From positions 1 through 64,000 of the forward strand of contig JAGRGY010000016.1 of NCBI GenBank assembly GCA_020445255.1: DNA of 64,000 nucleotides. Direction: 5' to 3'. The position numbers and the translations under genes are program-made. The DNA is from Gammaproteobacteria bacterium. GTDB taxonomy: Bacteria; Pseudomonadota; Gammaproteobacteria; Chromatiales; Chromatiaceae. The number at the start of each line of letters is the position of its first letter. The stretch's first letter is position 1. Of the stretch, positions 53,849 through 62,810 are shown one piece after another. Under the pieces are notes generated by a model. It was not told where the DNA came from and did not search any database. It saw nothing but the letters and a program-made list of their open reading frames with translations.

Positions 53849-54211
53849 GCGGCGCACGGCGACCAGCGCGATGTAGCCGAAGCACGCCACGGCGGCGGCC
53901 AGTGCCGCCATGCGCTGCGCACGCGACCTGCCCAGCCGCAGCGCGATGAAACCCAGCGCGATGTAGGCAAGCAGTGCCAGCAGCTTGGCCGCCAGCCAGG
54001 GCGTCGTCAGCGGATTCAGGTGCAGGTTTGCCGCCATCCACACGCCGCTCGTCAGCAACAGGGTATCGATCAGGTGCGGCCAGGTGCGCATCCAGCGCCG
54101 ATACAGCAGTGGCGAGTCGACCAGCATCAGCCCGCCACGCCACAGGAAGCCGCTGATCGACAGCACCACGGTGCCCTGGTGCAACTGCTTCAACAGCGCG
54201 TGGTCCCACAT
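53831..54211 (-). CDS. SirB family membrane protein
   Basis: 126 residues with four transmembrane helices; KQLHQGTVVLSISGFLWRG, RRWMRTWPHLIDTLLLTSGV and WLAAKLLALLAYIALGFIALR match SirB (PF04247). The role is poorly known. It starts 26 bp after the polyphosphate:AMP phosphotransferase gene on the same strand and its 3' end overlaps cytochrome b561 by 18 bp. Confidence 0.85.
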   Translation of the reverse strand: MWDHALLKQLHQGTVVLSISGFLWRGGLMLVDSPLLYRRWMRTWPHLIDTLLLTSGVWMAANLHLNPLTTPWLAAKLLALLAYIALGFIALRLGRSRAQRMAALAAAVACFGYIALVAVRRSVVPL

Positions 54212-54237
54212 GCCGCCGTCGTCTGCGCCGGCTGCGC

Positions 54238-55737
54238 CTAGACCCGTTCGCGCAGCGCGTTGACCACGGTTTCGAGCACCTGGATGCGCGCGAAGCGCTT
54301 GTCGTTGCCGGCGATCAGGTTCCACGGCGCGTGACGCGCGCTGGTACGGGCCAGCATCTCGTTGACCGCATCGCGGTATTCGTCCCATTTGTCGCGATTG
54401 CGCCAGTCCTCTTCGGTGATCTTGTAGCGCTTGTACGGCGTGTTCTGCCGTGCCTCGAAGCGGGAAAGCTGCTCTTCCTTGCTGATCTGCAGCCAGAATT
54501 TCTGCACGATCACGCCGGCGTCGGTCAGCTGTTCCTCGAAATCATTGATCTCAAGATAGGCGCGCGCCCAGTTCGCGTGGCTGGTATAACCCTCGACCCT
54601 TTCGACCAGCACCCGGCCATACCAGGAGCGGTCGAAGACGGTCATACGCCCGGCGCGCGGCACGTGGCGCCAGAAGCGCCACAGGTAGTGGTGGGCCTTT
54701 TCCTCGTCGGTCGGCGCCGCGATCGGTATCACCTCGCGCAGGCGTGAATCGACGGCCTGGGTGACGCGCCGGATCGCTCCGCCCTTGCCGGCCGCATCGA
54801 CGCCTTCGAACACGAGCACCGTGGAGATCTTGTTGGAGTAGGCTTTCCACGCCAACTCGTTCAGTTCGTTTTGCAGTTTTTCCAGACGCTCGCGGTAGTC
54901 GTTACGGTCGATGGTCTGGTCAAGATCGATGCGATCGAGCAACGTGACCCGTGCCTCGGGCGAGTTCGGCAGGATGTCGCCATTGCTGCCGGACGGCGAA
55001 TCCTGCAGGCGGCGCTCGTCGTGTTCCGGGGCGGTGAGTGCGTGCTGCATCGACGTGACCAGAATGCGGCCGGTCGTGGTATCACGGTAACGGCCGTCGG
55101 TCGCCTCGATGATATGCCAGGGTGCGCGCCCAATGTCGGTCTCGCGTACCACGATATCGGCAACCTCCTCGAACCTGGCATATTGTTCGCTGAACTTGGA
55201 CTTTTTCGGCAGCATCTTCCAGCGGCTGCGGTCACTGCGTGAAAGCGACTTGAGCCGCTTGCGCTGGACATCTTCCGCGAAGTGGTACCAGCACTTGACG
55301 ATGACCGCGTCGTCGTTGATCAGCATGCGTTCCAGTTCGCGTACGCCCCGCAGGTACTGTTCCAGATCGGTATCGCTCCACTTGCCCTTGAACGCCTGTT
55401 CCATCGGGCACTGGTACCAACCACCGAAGAACACGCCGATCTCGCCGCGCCCGGGCATCGCGCGCCAGAAGCGCCATGCTGGCGGTCGTTGCCGCTCCTC
55501 GTCGGTCTCGTCCCAGAACGCGTACACGTTGACGCCGCGCGCATCCAGCCATTCGTCGAGCCGGTTGACCACTTCACCCTTACCCGCACCCTCGATGCCG
55601 GCGATGATCACGTAAACGGGTACGTCCTTTTCTTTCAGGGCGAGCTGTGCCTCGAGCAGTTGGGTGCGCAGTTCACTGACTTCGGTTTTGTAGGCCTGCT
55701 TGCTCAGACTGCGGCCGATCTTGGCTGTCGCGAACAT
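54238..55737 (-). CDS. pap: Polyphosphate:AMP phosphotransferase (double PPK2)
   Basis: 499 residues made of two PPK2 domains, each with a P-loop: IIAGIEGAGKGEVVNRLDEW in the first and LVFEGVDAAGKGGAIRRVTQ in the second. The double-domain form is the class II PPK2 (PAP), which phosphorylates AMP to ADP using polyphosphate in the cytoplasm. The WYGRVLVERVEGY and FWLQISKEEQLSRF segments of PPK2 are present in the second domain. Confidence 0.93.
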   Translation of the reverse strand: MFATAKIGRSLSKQAYKTEVSELRTQLLEAQLALKEKDVPVYVIIAGIEGAGKGEVVNRLDEWLDARGVNVYAFWDETDEERQRPPAWRFWRAMPGRGEIGVFFGGWYQCPMEQAFKGKWSDTDLEQYLRGVRELERMLINDDAVIVKCWYHFAEDVQRKRLKSLSRSDRSRWKMLPKKSKFSEQYARFEEVADIVVRETDIGRAPWHIIEATDGRYRDTTTGRILVTSMQHALTAPEHDERRLQDSPSGSNGDILPNSPEARVTLLDRIDLDQTIDRNDYRERLEKLQNELNELAWKAYSNKISTVLVFEGVDAAGKGGAIRRVTQAVDSRLREVIPIAAPTDEEKAHHYLWRFWRHVPRAGRMTVFDRSWYGRVLVERVEGYTSHANWARAYLEINDFEEQLTDAGVIVQKFWLQISKEEQLSRFEARQNTPYKRYKITEEDWRNRDKWDEYRDAVNEMLARTSARHAPWNLIAGNDKRFARIQVLETVVNALRERV

Positions 55738-55892
55738 CGTCAGGGCTCCTGTGCAGTTGTGGTCATTAAGCGGGTCATACCTCTACCCGGCTGGATACTG
55801 GTGCCCGGGCGGCACGGCGCAGGCGACATGGAGGGTTGCCAGAGGCCTCCGTCCACATTGCGCGGATTCACTTGGCGCGAACCGATAAATGT

Positions 55893-56966
55893 TCAACGGC
55901 CGGGCAGGGCGCCACTGATGTTGTGTTCGGCCGCAAAGTCGAGCATGCGGCGGATGGATCTGACGGCGTTGCGCCGAACGTCCGCAGCCACCTCGATCGC
56001 GTTCTCGCCGCTGATCAGGACCTGTTCCAGGTTCTGCAGGGAATTCATCGCCATCCACGGGCAATGCGCGCACGACTCGCAGGTGGCGCCGGCACCGGCG
56101 GTGGGTGCCGAAATCAGCTTCTTGTCAGGAGCCAGCTGGTGCATCTTCCAGAAGATTCCGTCATCGGTGGCGACGATGAACTCTTTGTTCGGCAACTGCG
56201 CCACGGCCTTGATCAGCGCGGTCGTCGAGCCAACCACGTCGGCCTGGCTGAGGACCTCGTGCGGCGACTCCGGGTGCACCAGCACGGCCGCTTCCGGATG
56301 CAGTCGTTTGAGGCGTTCGAGTGCGAAACCCTTGAATTCTTCGTGTACGGCGCAGCTGCCTTCCCACAGCAGCATGTCGGCACCGGTATGCTGCTGCACG
56401 TAGTGGCCCAGGTGGCGGTCGGGTGCCCACAGGATCTTCTCGCCGCGTTCGTGCAGGTGGCGAACGATTGGCAGCGCGATTCCCGATGTGACCATCCAGT
56501 CCGCTCGCGCCTTCACCTCGGCGCTGGTGTTGGCATAGACGACGACGGTGCGCTCGGGATGGCGGTCGCAGAATTCGCGGAACAGGTCGGCCGGGCAGCC
56601 TTCGTCGAGCGAGCAGGTGGCGCCGAGGTCGGGCATGAGCACGCGCTTCTCCGGGTTGAGGATCTTCGCGGTCTCGCCCATGAAGCGGACGCCACACACG
56701 ACCAGCGTCGCGGCATCCGTCGTGCTCCCATAGCGCGCCATCTCGAGCGAGTCGGCGACGCAGCCTCCGGTCTCCTCGGCCAGTTCCTGCAGGTCGCCGT
56801 CGACGTAATAGTGCGCCACGAGGATTGCGTTGTTGGCCTTCAACAACTCCTTGATGCGGCGCTTGAGGTGTGACTTCTCGGTCGCATCAAGCGTCGGCCA
56901 GACCGGGTGCGCCGGGACCTTGACGTGCGGCACTGGAACGCGGAATTCGATCGGCCGGGTGCTCAT
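55893..56966 (-). CDS. nadA: Quinolinate synthase
   Basis: 357 residues from ATG 56966. Three iron-sulfur cysteine regions are present: [21 protein letters not shown], and the [13 protein letters not shown] cluster. NadA condenses iminoaspartate with dihydroxyacetone phosphate to quinolinate in NAD synthesis. The ATG overlaps the stop of the NrtR-like gene (ATGA), so the pair is an operon with its own regulator. Confidence 0.96.
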   Translation of the reverse strand: MSTRPIEFRVPVPHVKVPAHPVWPTLDATEKSHLKRRIKELLKANNAILVAHYYVDGDLQELAEETGGCVADSLEMARYGSTTDAATLVVCGVRFMGETAKILNPEKRVLMPDLGATCSLDEGCPADLFREFCDRHPERTVVVYANTSAEVKARADWMVTSGIALPIVRHLHERGEKILWAPDRHLGHYVQQHTGADMLLWEGSCAVHEEFKGFALERLKRLHPEAAVLVHPESPHEVLSQADVVGSTTALIKAVAQLPNKEFIVATDDGIFWKMHQLAPDKKLISAPTAGAGATCESCAHCPWMAMNSLQNLEQVLISGENAIEVAADVRRNAVRSIRRMLDFAAEHNISGALPGR

Positions 56967-57649
56967 TTGATGATCTCCACGCGCTTGGCGAATCGTGCGC
57001 GGTACTCGCGTGCGGGACGGTGTTTGCCGTTGCGTCGCTGGCGGCCGGTCTCCTCGATCAGGTCTTGCGCCAGGATGCGCTTGCGGAAGTTGCGCTTGTC
57101 GAGCGGCTGATTGAGCAGGGTCTCGTAAACGCACTGGAGCTCGCTCAGTGTGAACGTTTTCGGCATGAAGCCGAATGCGATCGTCGAGTAGTCGAGTTTG
57201 GCGACGAGGCGGCGATGCGCCATTTGCACGATCGCGGCATGGTCGAACGCGAGGGGCGGAAGTGCGTCGAAGTCGAACCAGTCCACGTCCGACGCGTCGC
57301 TCGCCGCCCGCGGCGCAGTCAATGCATCCTGGGGAACCAGCGCGTAATAGGTGACGCTGATCACGCGCTCTCGGGGATCGCGGTGTGTCGCGCCGAAGGT
57401 GTAGAGCTGTTCCAGGTACAGTCCAGCGATGCCGGTTTCCTCCTCAAGTTCACGTGCGGCGCAGGCGTCAAGGTCCTCGTCGATGTCGAGGAAACCGCCC
57501 GGAAGTGCCCAGCTCCCGGCGAACGGCATGTTGGCGCGCTTGACCAGCAAAATCGCCAGCCTGTTGTTGCGGACCGTGAACACCACGACGTCGGTCGTGA
57601 CCGCCGGGTGCGGGTAGGGGTAGCTGAATGTCTGGCTCGGCGAACGCAT
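56963..57649 (-). CDS. nrtR: NUDIX-family transcriptional regulator NrtR
   Basis: 228 residues. An N-terminal NUDIX domain (about 16-145; [20 protein letters not shown] then LEEETGI) is followed by a winged-helix domain (about 155-228; [28 protein letters not shown]). This layout is NrtR, an ADP-ribose-responsive repressor of NAD biosynthesis genes, and it precedes nadA here. The Nudix box GX5EX7REUXEEXGU is nearly complete, so some hydrolase activity is possible. Confidence 0.9.
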   Translation of the reverse strand: MRSPSQTFSYPYPHPAVTTDVVVFTVRNNRLAILLVKRANMPFAGSWALPGGFLDIDEDLDACAARELEEETGIAGLYLEQLYTFGATHRDPRERVISVTYYALVPQDALTAPRAASDASDVDWFDFDALPPLAFDHAAIVQMAHRRLVAKLDYSTIAFGFMPKTFTLSELQCVYETLLNQPLDKRNFRKRILAQDLIEETGRQRRNGKHRPAREYRARFAKRVEIIK

Positions 57650-57678
57650 GGCTACAAAGTGTTAGGGATACACGACCG

Positions 57679-57707
57679 ACAATAGTGTCGAACTTACACC
57701 TTGTCAA
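57679..57707 (-). promoter_or_regulatory. nrtR-nadA promoter with operator palindrome in the spacer
   Basis: On the minus strand a perfect -35 TTGACA (57702-57707) and -10 TATTGT (57679-57684) are 17 bp apart. Between them lies an imperfect palindrome, AGGTGTAAGTTCGACACTA, with half-sites AGGTGT and TAGTGT resembling NrtR boxes. Binding would block the promoter, giving autoregulation. Confidence 0.75.
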
Positions 57708-57789
57708 CAAGCGGCCATCTTTTAGTCACATGGGCTGCTTGAAAGCCATCGATTGCGGACGGGCGTCGAATCCTGCTCAAGTTTCACAG

Positions 57790-57817
57790 TTGCCAGCCGC
57801 TACAGACACGACATAAT
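57790..57817 (+). promoter_or_regulatory. Candidate promoter for the HDOD gene
   Basis: TTGCCA (57790-57795) and CATAAT (57812-57817) are spaced by 16 bp, 32 bp before the ATG. It is divergent from the nrtR promoter. Confidence 0.4.
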
Positions 57818-57849
57818 TAGCGTCGTCATTCGACGTGGTAGCCGAGCCC

Positions 57850-58683
57850 ATGCAGCGCAGCTTTTATGAGCACCTGATCAGCACCGAGGCGATCCCGCCA
57901 CTGCCGGCCAGCGCGGCCCGCCTGCTTACCCTGGCGACCGATCCCGATGTCGATATCGACAGGCTGGTGGAGGTCATCGAGCAGGATCCGCCGCTCGTGG
58001 CCAAGGTGCTCGGCATTGCCAATTCCGCGTTCTATTCGCCGCGCACCCCGGTGCTGACGGTCAAGGAGGCCATCGTCCGCGTGTTGGGACTGAGGATGGT
58101 CGCAAATTTGTCGTTTGGGCTTGCGATCGGCGGCGGTCTGGACACCTCCGCCTGTCCCAGTTTCGATCTGACCCGGTATTGGGTCCTGGCGCTCGGCACG
58201 GCCGACATGGCGGCCGGTCTCGCGCGCGCGACCACGTTGACGCCCAAGCCGGACGATGCCGCGACCTATCTGGTTGGCCTGTTGCACAACGTGGGCGAAC
58301 TGCTGCTCGTGCACCTGCGGCCGGGGGATATGGACCGGCTACTGCGCGAGGACGCGTCGCAACCCGGTGCACGTGTCGTGGAATTGGAAAGACAATGGTT
58401 TGGCACCGATCACTGGGCCGCCGGGGCGCTGCTGATGCGGCACTGGCAACTGCCCGCCGTCGTTGCCGACACCATCGAACATTTCGACAATGCGGCCGAT
58501 CTCGCGGATTGTTCGACGATGCTGCACCTGGTGCGCGCGGCTCGCGCCTGGATCGAGGGCGCGGTCACCGGTCGTTCCGACGATCTGCACGTGTCGGGCG
58601 TCGATGATTCCTATTGCGAATACCGCACGACCAGTTTCCTCGAAAACTATGTGGCTCTGAAGGCGCTCGCCGCATCGCTGTGA
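57850..58683 (+). CDS. HDOD-domain protein
   Basis: 277 residues. Most of the length is an HDOD domain: TEAIPPLPASAARLLTLATDP, VIEQDPPLVAKVLGIANSAFY, VKEAIVRVLGLRMVANL and LVGLLHNVGELLL are typical, without the catalytic HD pair of true phosphohydrolases. HDOD proteins act in signalling linked to c-di-GMP or stress. ATG 57850 was chosen; GTG 57835 is an alternative. It is alone on the plus strand. Confidence 0.87.
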   Translation: MQRSFYEHLISTEAIPPLPASAARLLTLATDPDVDIDRLVEVIEQDPPLVAKVLGIANSAFYSPRTPVLTVKEAIVRVLGLRMVANLSFGLAIGGGLDTSACPSFDLTRYWVLALGTADMAAGLARATTLTPKPDDAATYLVGLLHNVGELLLVHLRPGDMDRLLREDASQPGARVVELERQWFGTDHWAAGALLMRHWQLPAVVADTIEHFDNAADLADCSTMLHLVRAARAWIEGAVTGRSDDLHVSGVDDSYCEYRTTSFLENYVALKALAASL

Positions 58684-58685
58684 CG

Positions 58686-59582
58686 TCACGCCGGCCATAG
58701 CCATGCCGCGCCCCGCACGCCACTGCTGTCGCCATGTCGGGGCGGCAGGAGTCTCGTCCGCACGACATCGGAAAACACGTAGCGCGGCCAGCGTGCCGGA
58801 ACGTTGCGGTACAGACGTTCAATGTTGGACAGCCCTCCGCCGAGCACGATCACTTCCGGGTCGAGGATGTTGATCACGCTGGCGAGGGCGCGTGCCATTC
58901 GGTCTTCGTAGCGCTGCAGGCAGGACTCGGCGGCCGCATCGCCGGCCGCGGCGCGCGCCACGATATCGCGCGCGGCGCTGTCGCGTGGGTTGCCGGCGTA
59001 GTCTCGCGCGAGTCCGGGTCCGGAAAGGAATGTCTCGATGCAACCGTGCTTGCCGCAGTAGCACGCGGGCCCAGGTCGCTCGTCGTCGCGGGGCCAGGGC
59101 AGCGGGTTGTGGCCCCATTCGCCGGCGATGGCGTTCATGCCGGCGAGCAGGCGGCCGTCGATGACGATGCCACCGCCCGTACCGGTACCGACGATGACGC
59201 CGAACACGCTCGTCGCGCCACGGCCGGCGCCGTCGATCGCCTCGGACAGGGTGAAGCAGTCCGCGTCGTTCGCGATCCGCACCTCGCGTGCGAGCAGGTC
59301 GTTCAGGTCCTGGTGCAGCAGCGAACCGTTCAGGCAGGTCGAGTTGGCGTTGCGCAGGCGGCCGCTGGCCGGCGACAGTGCCCCGGGCGTCCCAATGCCG
59401 ACCCGGCAACGCGTGCCGGCGGCGCCATCCAGTCGTCCCACCAGGTCGGCGATGGCGCTCAGTGTTCCACGGTAGTCACCGACCGGTGTCGCGACGCGTT
59501 CGCGGGCGACGACATCCCCATGCTCATCGAGCACGACCGCTTCGATCTTGGTGCCGCCAAGATCGACCCCGATGCGCCGCAT
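58686..59582 (-). CDS. ROK family sugar kinase (fructokinase/NagK-like)
   Basis: 298 residues. The N-terminal phosphate loop is RIGVDLGGTKIEAVVLDE, the sugar and catalytic segment is IANDADCFTLSEA, and the zinc motif is CYCGKHGCIETF. GTGTGGGIVIDG is the second nucleotide-binding loop. It phosphorylates a hexose with ATP in the cytoplasm. The exact sugar is not settled by sequence. Its neighbour upstream is a dynamin-like GTPase, 22 bp away. Confidence 0.88.
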   Translation of the reverse strand: MRRIGVDLGGTKIEAVVLDEHGDVVARERVATPVGDYRGTLSAIADLVGRLDGAAGTRCRVGIGTPGALSPASGRLRNANSTCLNGSLLHQDLNDLLAREVRIANDADCFTLSEAIDGAGRGATSVFGVIVGTGTGGGIVIDGRLLAGMNAIAGEWGHNPLPWPRDDERPGPACYCGKHGCIETFLSGPGLARDYAGNPRDSAARDIVARAAAGDAAAESCLQRYEDRMARALASVINILDPEVIVLGGGLSNIERLYRNVPARWPRYVFSDVVRTRLLPPRHGDSSGVRGAAWLWPA

Positions 59583-59604
59583 GTCGGTCGTCCGGGGTTG
59601 CCTC

Positions 59605-61134
59605 TCAGTCCGCGGTGCCGGCCCTTGCCGGCGCCGGTGCGTCGATGCTGTCGCGATCGTATTCGTCGAGCGGCGCGGCAGTGAACTCGACGGGTGTGTT
59701 GCCGGAAGGGTTCGTGAAGCGGTCGTTGAGATCCTGCACGTAACGGTCGGCGTCTTCGAGCACCTTCTGGGCGTGACGCCGGCTGCGCCGCGACCATCCG
59801 ACCGGGTGACGGCTGAAGATGCTGTGCCACGGCCTGGTGTTGATTCGGAACGCCTCCTTCAGGCTGCCACGTATTCCGAGCTGCTGCCCGACACGTTCGG
59901 CCGCCGACATCAGGCTGGTCGCGGCGAGCTTGCGCACGCCGAAATGCACCAGCAGCCAGACGACGTAGGCCCCCAGGGCCGCGAAGTACAGCCGCATCGG
60001 CGTGGCGCTGATGTAGTCCCACCAGGCCGCCTTGAGCTGCATGCCGTCCCATTGGCCGAGCTGGTTGGTGACGCCGAGGAACAGTGCGATCAACAAGCCG
60101 GCGGCGATGACGTCGCCGATCAGCGTGCGTCTGCGCCAGCGGTCGAGGATGCCCTGTAGCGCCGGCACGGTCTTCGCCTCGAAAGCGCGCGCCACCTTCT
60201 CCAGCGAACCGACGATGCGGTAGGCCCGCTCGATCTCGACCTGCTCCATGCGCTCGTGAATCTCGTTGAGATCGTTGTCGCGCTTGGATTCGAAGCGGCG
60301 GCGCAATGCCTCGTCGGGGATCGGGTTGGCGGCTTCCTGGTTATAAATTGTGTAGAAGCGACCCGCGGTCAGGCCGCGTTCGCCGAGTGCGCGCTGCCAT
60401 GCGGCGACGACCTCTTCGGGGTTGTCCTCGCGTGCGGTCGTGTCGAGCTGGTTGAGGATGTACAGGAACTTCCCCGAGTCCTGGCGCGCGATGGTCTTGC
60501 TGACCAGGTGATCGAGCGTGTCGCGCATCGCGCCGGGTTCCGGGTGGCGGGCGTCGAAAAACACCAGCACCAGGTCCGACAGGTCGATGATGTGATCGGT
60601 GATGCGCAGCGTCGAGGTGCGTTGCGCATCGGCGTCGAACCCGGGTGAGTCGATCAGGATCTTGCCGCGCAGGGCCTTGCTGGCACTGGTCTTCAGTTGC
60701 AGGTAGGCATCGATGCGCGAGCCTTCGCCCTTGGCGACCTTTTCGATCTCGGTACTGATCTTGTAGAACGGGAAGCGCGGGTCGGAGTCGAGCGCCTGGC
60801 CGGGCAACGCGTGTGTCGTCGACTGGTTGCTGAAGCACATGACGGTGAACTTGTCGTCGACGGCCTGGTTGCCACTGCGTTGCAGCTTCATGCCGAGGTA
60901 GTGGTTGATGAACGTCGACTTGCCGGCTGAGAACGTGCCGAGGACGGAGATCAGTGGCCACCAGGGGATCTGGGTCGCGTACGACTGCTCGGGGTTGAAC
61001 AGGCCCATGCGGTAGGCGATCGCGTCGAGTTCCCGGAAGCTCTGCACCGTCGTCAGCAGGACCGGGTTTTCCTGCTCGAGGTGGGCCTCGAGGTGTTTGA
61101 GACGGGTCTCGATGACGGGGCCGGCACCACGCAT
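59605..61134 (-). CDS. Dynamin/EHD-like membrane GTPase
   Basis: 509 residues. The GTPase domain has G1 LGTFSAGKST (residues 65-74), a G3 DSPGFD and a G4 NQLD. A helical stalk (about 265-330), two hydrophobic segments (about 335-360 and 380-402) and a C-terminal arginine-rich and acidic tail follow. Bacterial dynamin-like proteins bind or remodel the inner membrane. No second dynamin gene is adjacent, unlike many bacterial pairs. The cellular role is unknown. Confidence 0.85.
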   Translation of the reverse strand: MRGAGPVIETRLKHLEAHLEQENPVLLTTVQSFRELDAIAYRMGLFNPEQSYATQIPWWPLISVLGTFSAGKSTFINHYLGMKLQRSGNQAVDDKFTVMCFSNQSTTHALPGQALDSDPRFPFYKISTEIEKVAKGEGSRIDAYLQLKTSASKALRGKILIDSPGFDADAQRTSTLRITDHIIDLSDLVLVFFDARHPEPGAMRDTLDHLVSKTIARQDSGKFLYILNQLDTTAREDNPEEVVAAWQRALGERGLTAGRFYTIYNQEAANPIPDEALRRRFESKRDNDLNEIHERMEQVEIERAYRIVGSLEKVARAFEAKTVPALQGILDRWRRRTLIGDVIAAGLLIALFLGVTNQLGQWDGMQLKAAWWDYISATPMRLYFAALGAYVVWLLVHFGVRKLAATSLMSAAERVGQQLGIRGSLKEAFRINTRPWHSIFSRHPVGWSRRSRRHAQKVLEDADRYVQDLNDRFTNPSGNTPVEFTAAPLDEYDRDSIDAPAPARAGTAD

Positions 61135-61598
61135 GGCAATTCACTCCTCGTGTCCGCAAGAACAGATGGCGTCATGGTAACCCGGGCTGGTCATCACTGC
61201 TTATCGGTGTTCGTTTTCATGCTTGCCGGAGTAAGGCAGAGGTGACCCGCGCCGGCGCCCGACCGAGGGTACTCGCGCATTGCAATTGAAACCGGGACTG
61301 ACGGATAATCCCACCACTCACAAAGTCTCGGACCGGATCCCGCAAGGGCCGTTTAGTGACGAGCAACCGGGCATGATTCTTGTGCGTATTCAGAGGGTTG
61401 GAAGGGTTTCCTCGACAGTTTCAGCCCTGTGGTCGATTCGGCCTTCGGCGCACTTCAGGAGGTCCCGCGGATCGACGCGTACGCTTCAGCTTTGCAGTCC
61501 CGCACGACAGGGATACAGCGTCCGCCACCAAGGTGGGGATGCTGCACGGATGCCTTTGCCGGGCGGTGGGCCGTTGCAACCACAGGTTCAATGACAGA
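61135..61598. other. Intergenic region upstream of the RND operon
   Basis: About 460 bp between the divergent dynamin-like and RND adaptor genes. Open frames here have poor coding character. One weak promoter is noted separately. No RNA gene or repeat was recognised. Confidence 0.4.
61280..61309 (+). promoter_or_regulatory. Weak promoter candidate for the RND operon
   Basis: TTGCAA (61280-61285) and GATAAT (61304-61309) spaced by 18 bp, about 290 bp before the adaptor start. The long leader makes this uncertain. Confidence 0.25.
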
Positions 61599-62741
61599 AT
61601 GCCAAAAACACTGATCGCAACCTTCATCGCCGCCGCCCTGTTGACGGTGCACCCCGCGTCGTCGCGCGATCGCGAGTATGACGACATCTTCGTGGTCAAG
61701 GAGTCGTCGGAGGTCCCGACGGTTGTGGTCAGTGGCAGCGTCGTGCCGTTCAAGGAAGTGACGCTTGCGGCGCAGTTGCCGGGTCGGGTGAAGTTCATCG
61801 CCGGCATCGAAGGTGAGGCGTTCGAGATCGGCACCACGCTGGTCGCGCTCGAGGAAGACGAACTTCTGGCCAAGCGCAGTTCGGCCTACGCGCAGCTCGC
61901 GGCCGCCGACGCGGAGCTGCGCAATGCCGGGGTCCAGTACTCGCGCGAGCTATGGTCTCCGCAATCCAAATCCGCGCCAGGCGGCATGGCAATACCCAAT
62001 CTGTTCGACCAGATGTTCACACGCCCTGCCGAGGATTTCTTCGGCCAGCGCGACCGCGGTGCCGAGCGCAGTGCGGACCTGTATGCATCGAGCACACGCA
62101 TGGAGCAGGCGCGCAGTTCCATGATGCAGGCGCAATCGGAGATCCGCGCGATCGACGCCAAGCTTCGCGATGCGAAGAGCCTGGCGCCGTTCGACGGCGT
62201 GATCATGGAGAAGTTCGTCGAAGAGGGAGACACGGTCCAACCGGGCCAGCCCCTGCTGAAGTTTGCCGACGTAACCTGGCTGCAGATCGAGATGGATGTC
62301 CCGGCCCGCCTTGCGCAGGGCCTGCAGCCGATGAGCGTGCTGCAGAACGCGGCGACATTCGACGACCACCCGGAGCCTGTGGCCGTGCGCGTCGCACAGA
62401 TCTTTCCGATGGCCGACGTGCAGCGGCACACGATAAAGGTGAAATTCGACATACCGCAGGGGGTGTCGAAACCGGGCATGTACGCACGTGTGCTGATTCC
62501 CGATACCTCGGGTCCCAACAACAGCCAGCTGCCGGTGATCCCGAGTACGGCGATTCGCTACCGCGGCAGCCTGCCGGTGGTGTACATCCAGAACGAACAG
62601 GGGGCGCCCGAATTGCGCATGATCCGCCAGGGCAAACAGCTGGACAACGGCATGACCATGGTGTTGTCGGGGATCGCGCCGGGAGACCGCGTGTATCCCA
62701 ATCCCGGACCGGACATCATGAGCAGGAGCCGCGGCGAGTAG
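61599..62741 (+). CDS. RND efflux periplasmic adaptor subunit
   Basis: 380 residues from ATG 61599, with a signal peptide (about 1-22). The membrane-fusion-protein order is visible: a first beta/lipoyl strand set (VVVSGSVVPFKEVTLAAQLPGRV), a helical hairpin (about 85-190), a second lipoyl half (LAPFDGVIMEKFVEEGDTVQ) and a beta-barrel domain. It links an inner-membrane RND pump to an outer-membrane channel. The pump gene follows 69 bp later. Confidence 0.9.
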   Translation: MPKTLIATFIAAALLTVHPASSRDREYDDIFVVKESSEVPTVVVSGSVVPFKEVTLAAQLPGRVKFIAGIEGEAFEIGTTLVALEEDELLAKRSSAYAQLAAADAELRNAGVQYSRELWSPQSKSAPGGMAIPNLFDQMFTRPAEDFFGQRDRGAERSADLYASSTRMEQARSSMMQAQSEIRAIDAKLRDAKSLAPFDGVIMEKFVEEGDTVQPGQPLLKFADVTWLQIEMDVPARLAQGLQPMSVLQNAATFDDHPEPVAVRVAQIFPMADVQRHTIKVKFDIPQGVSKPGMYARVLIPDTSGPNNSQLPVIPSTAIRYRGSLPVVYIQNEQGAPELRMIRQGKQLDNGMTMVLSGIAPGDRVYPNPGPDIMSRSRGE

Positions 62742-62810
62742 TGCCCGGCGCCGGCCGTCGATCCGAGCGGTCGGTCGCGACAGCAGCGTAACGGAATCTA
62801 GAACAGACCC

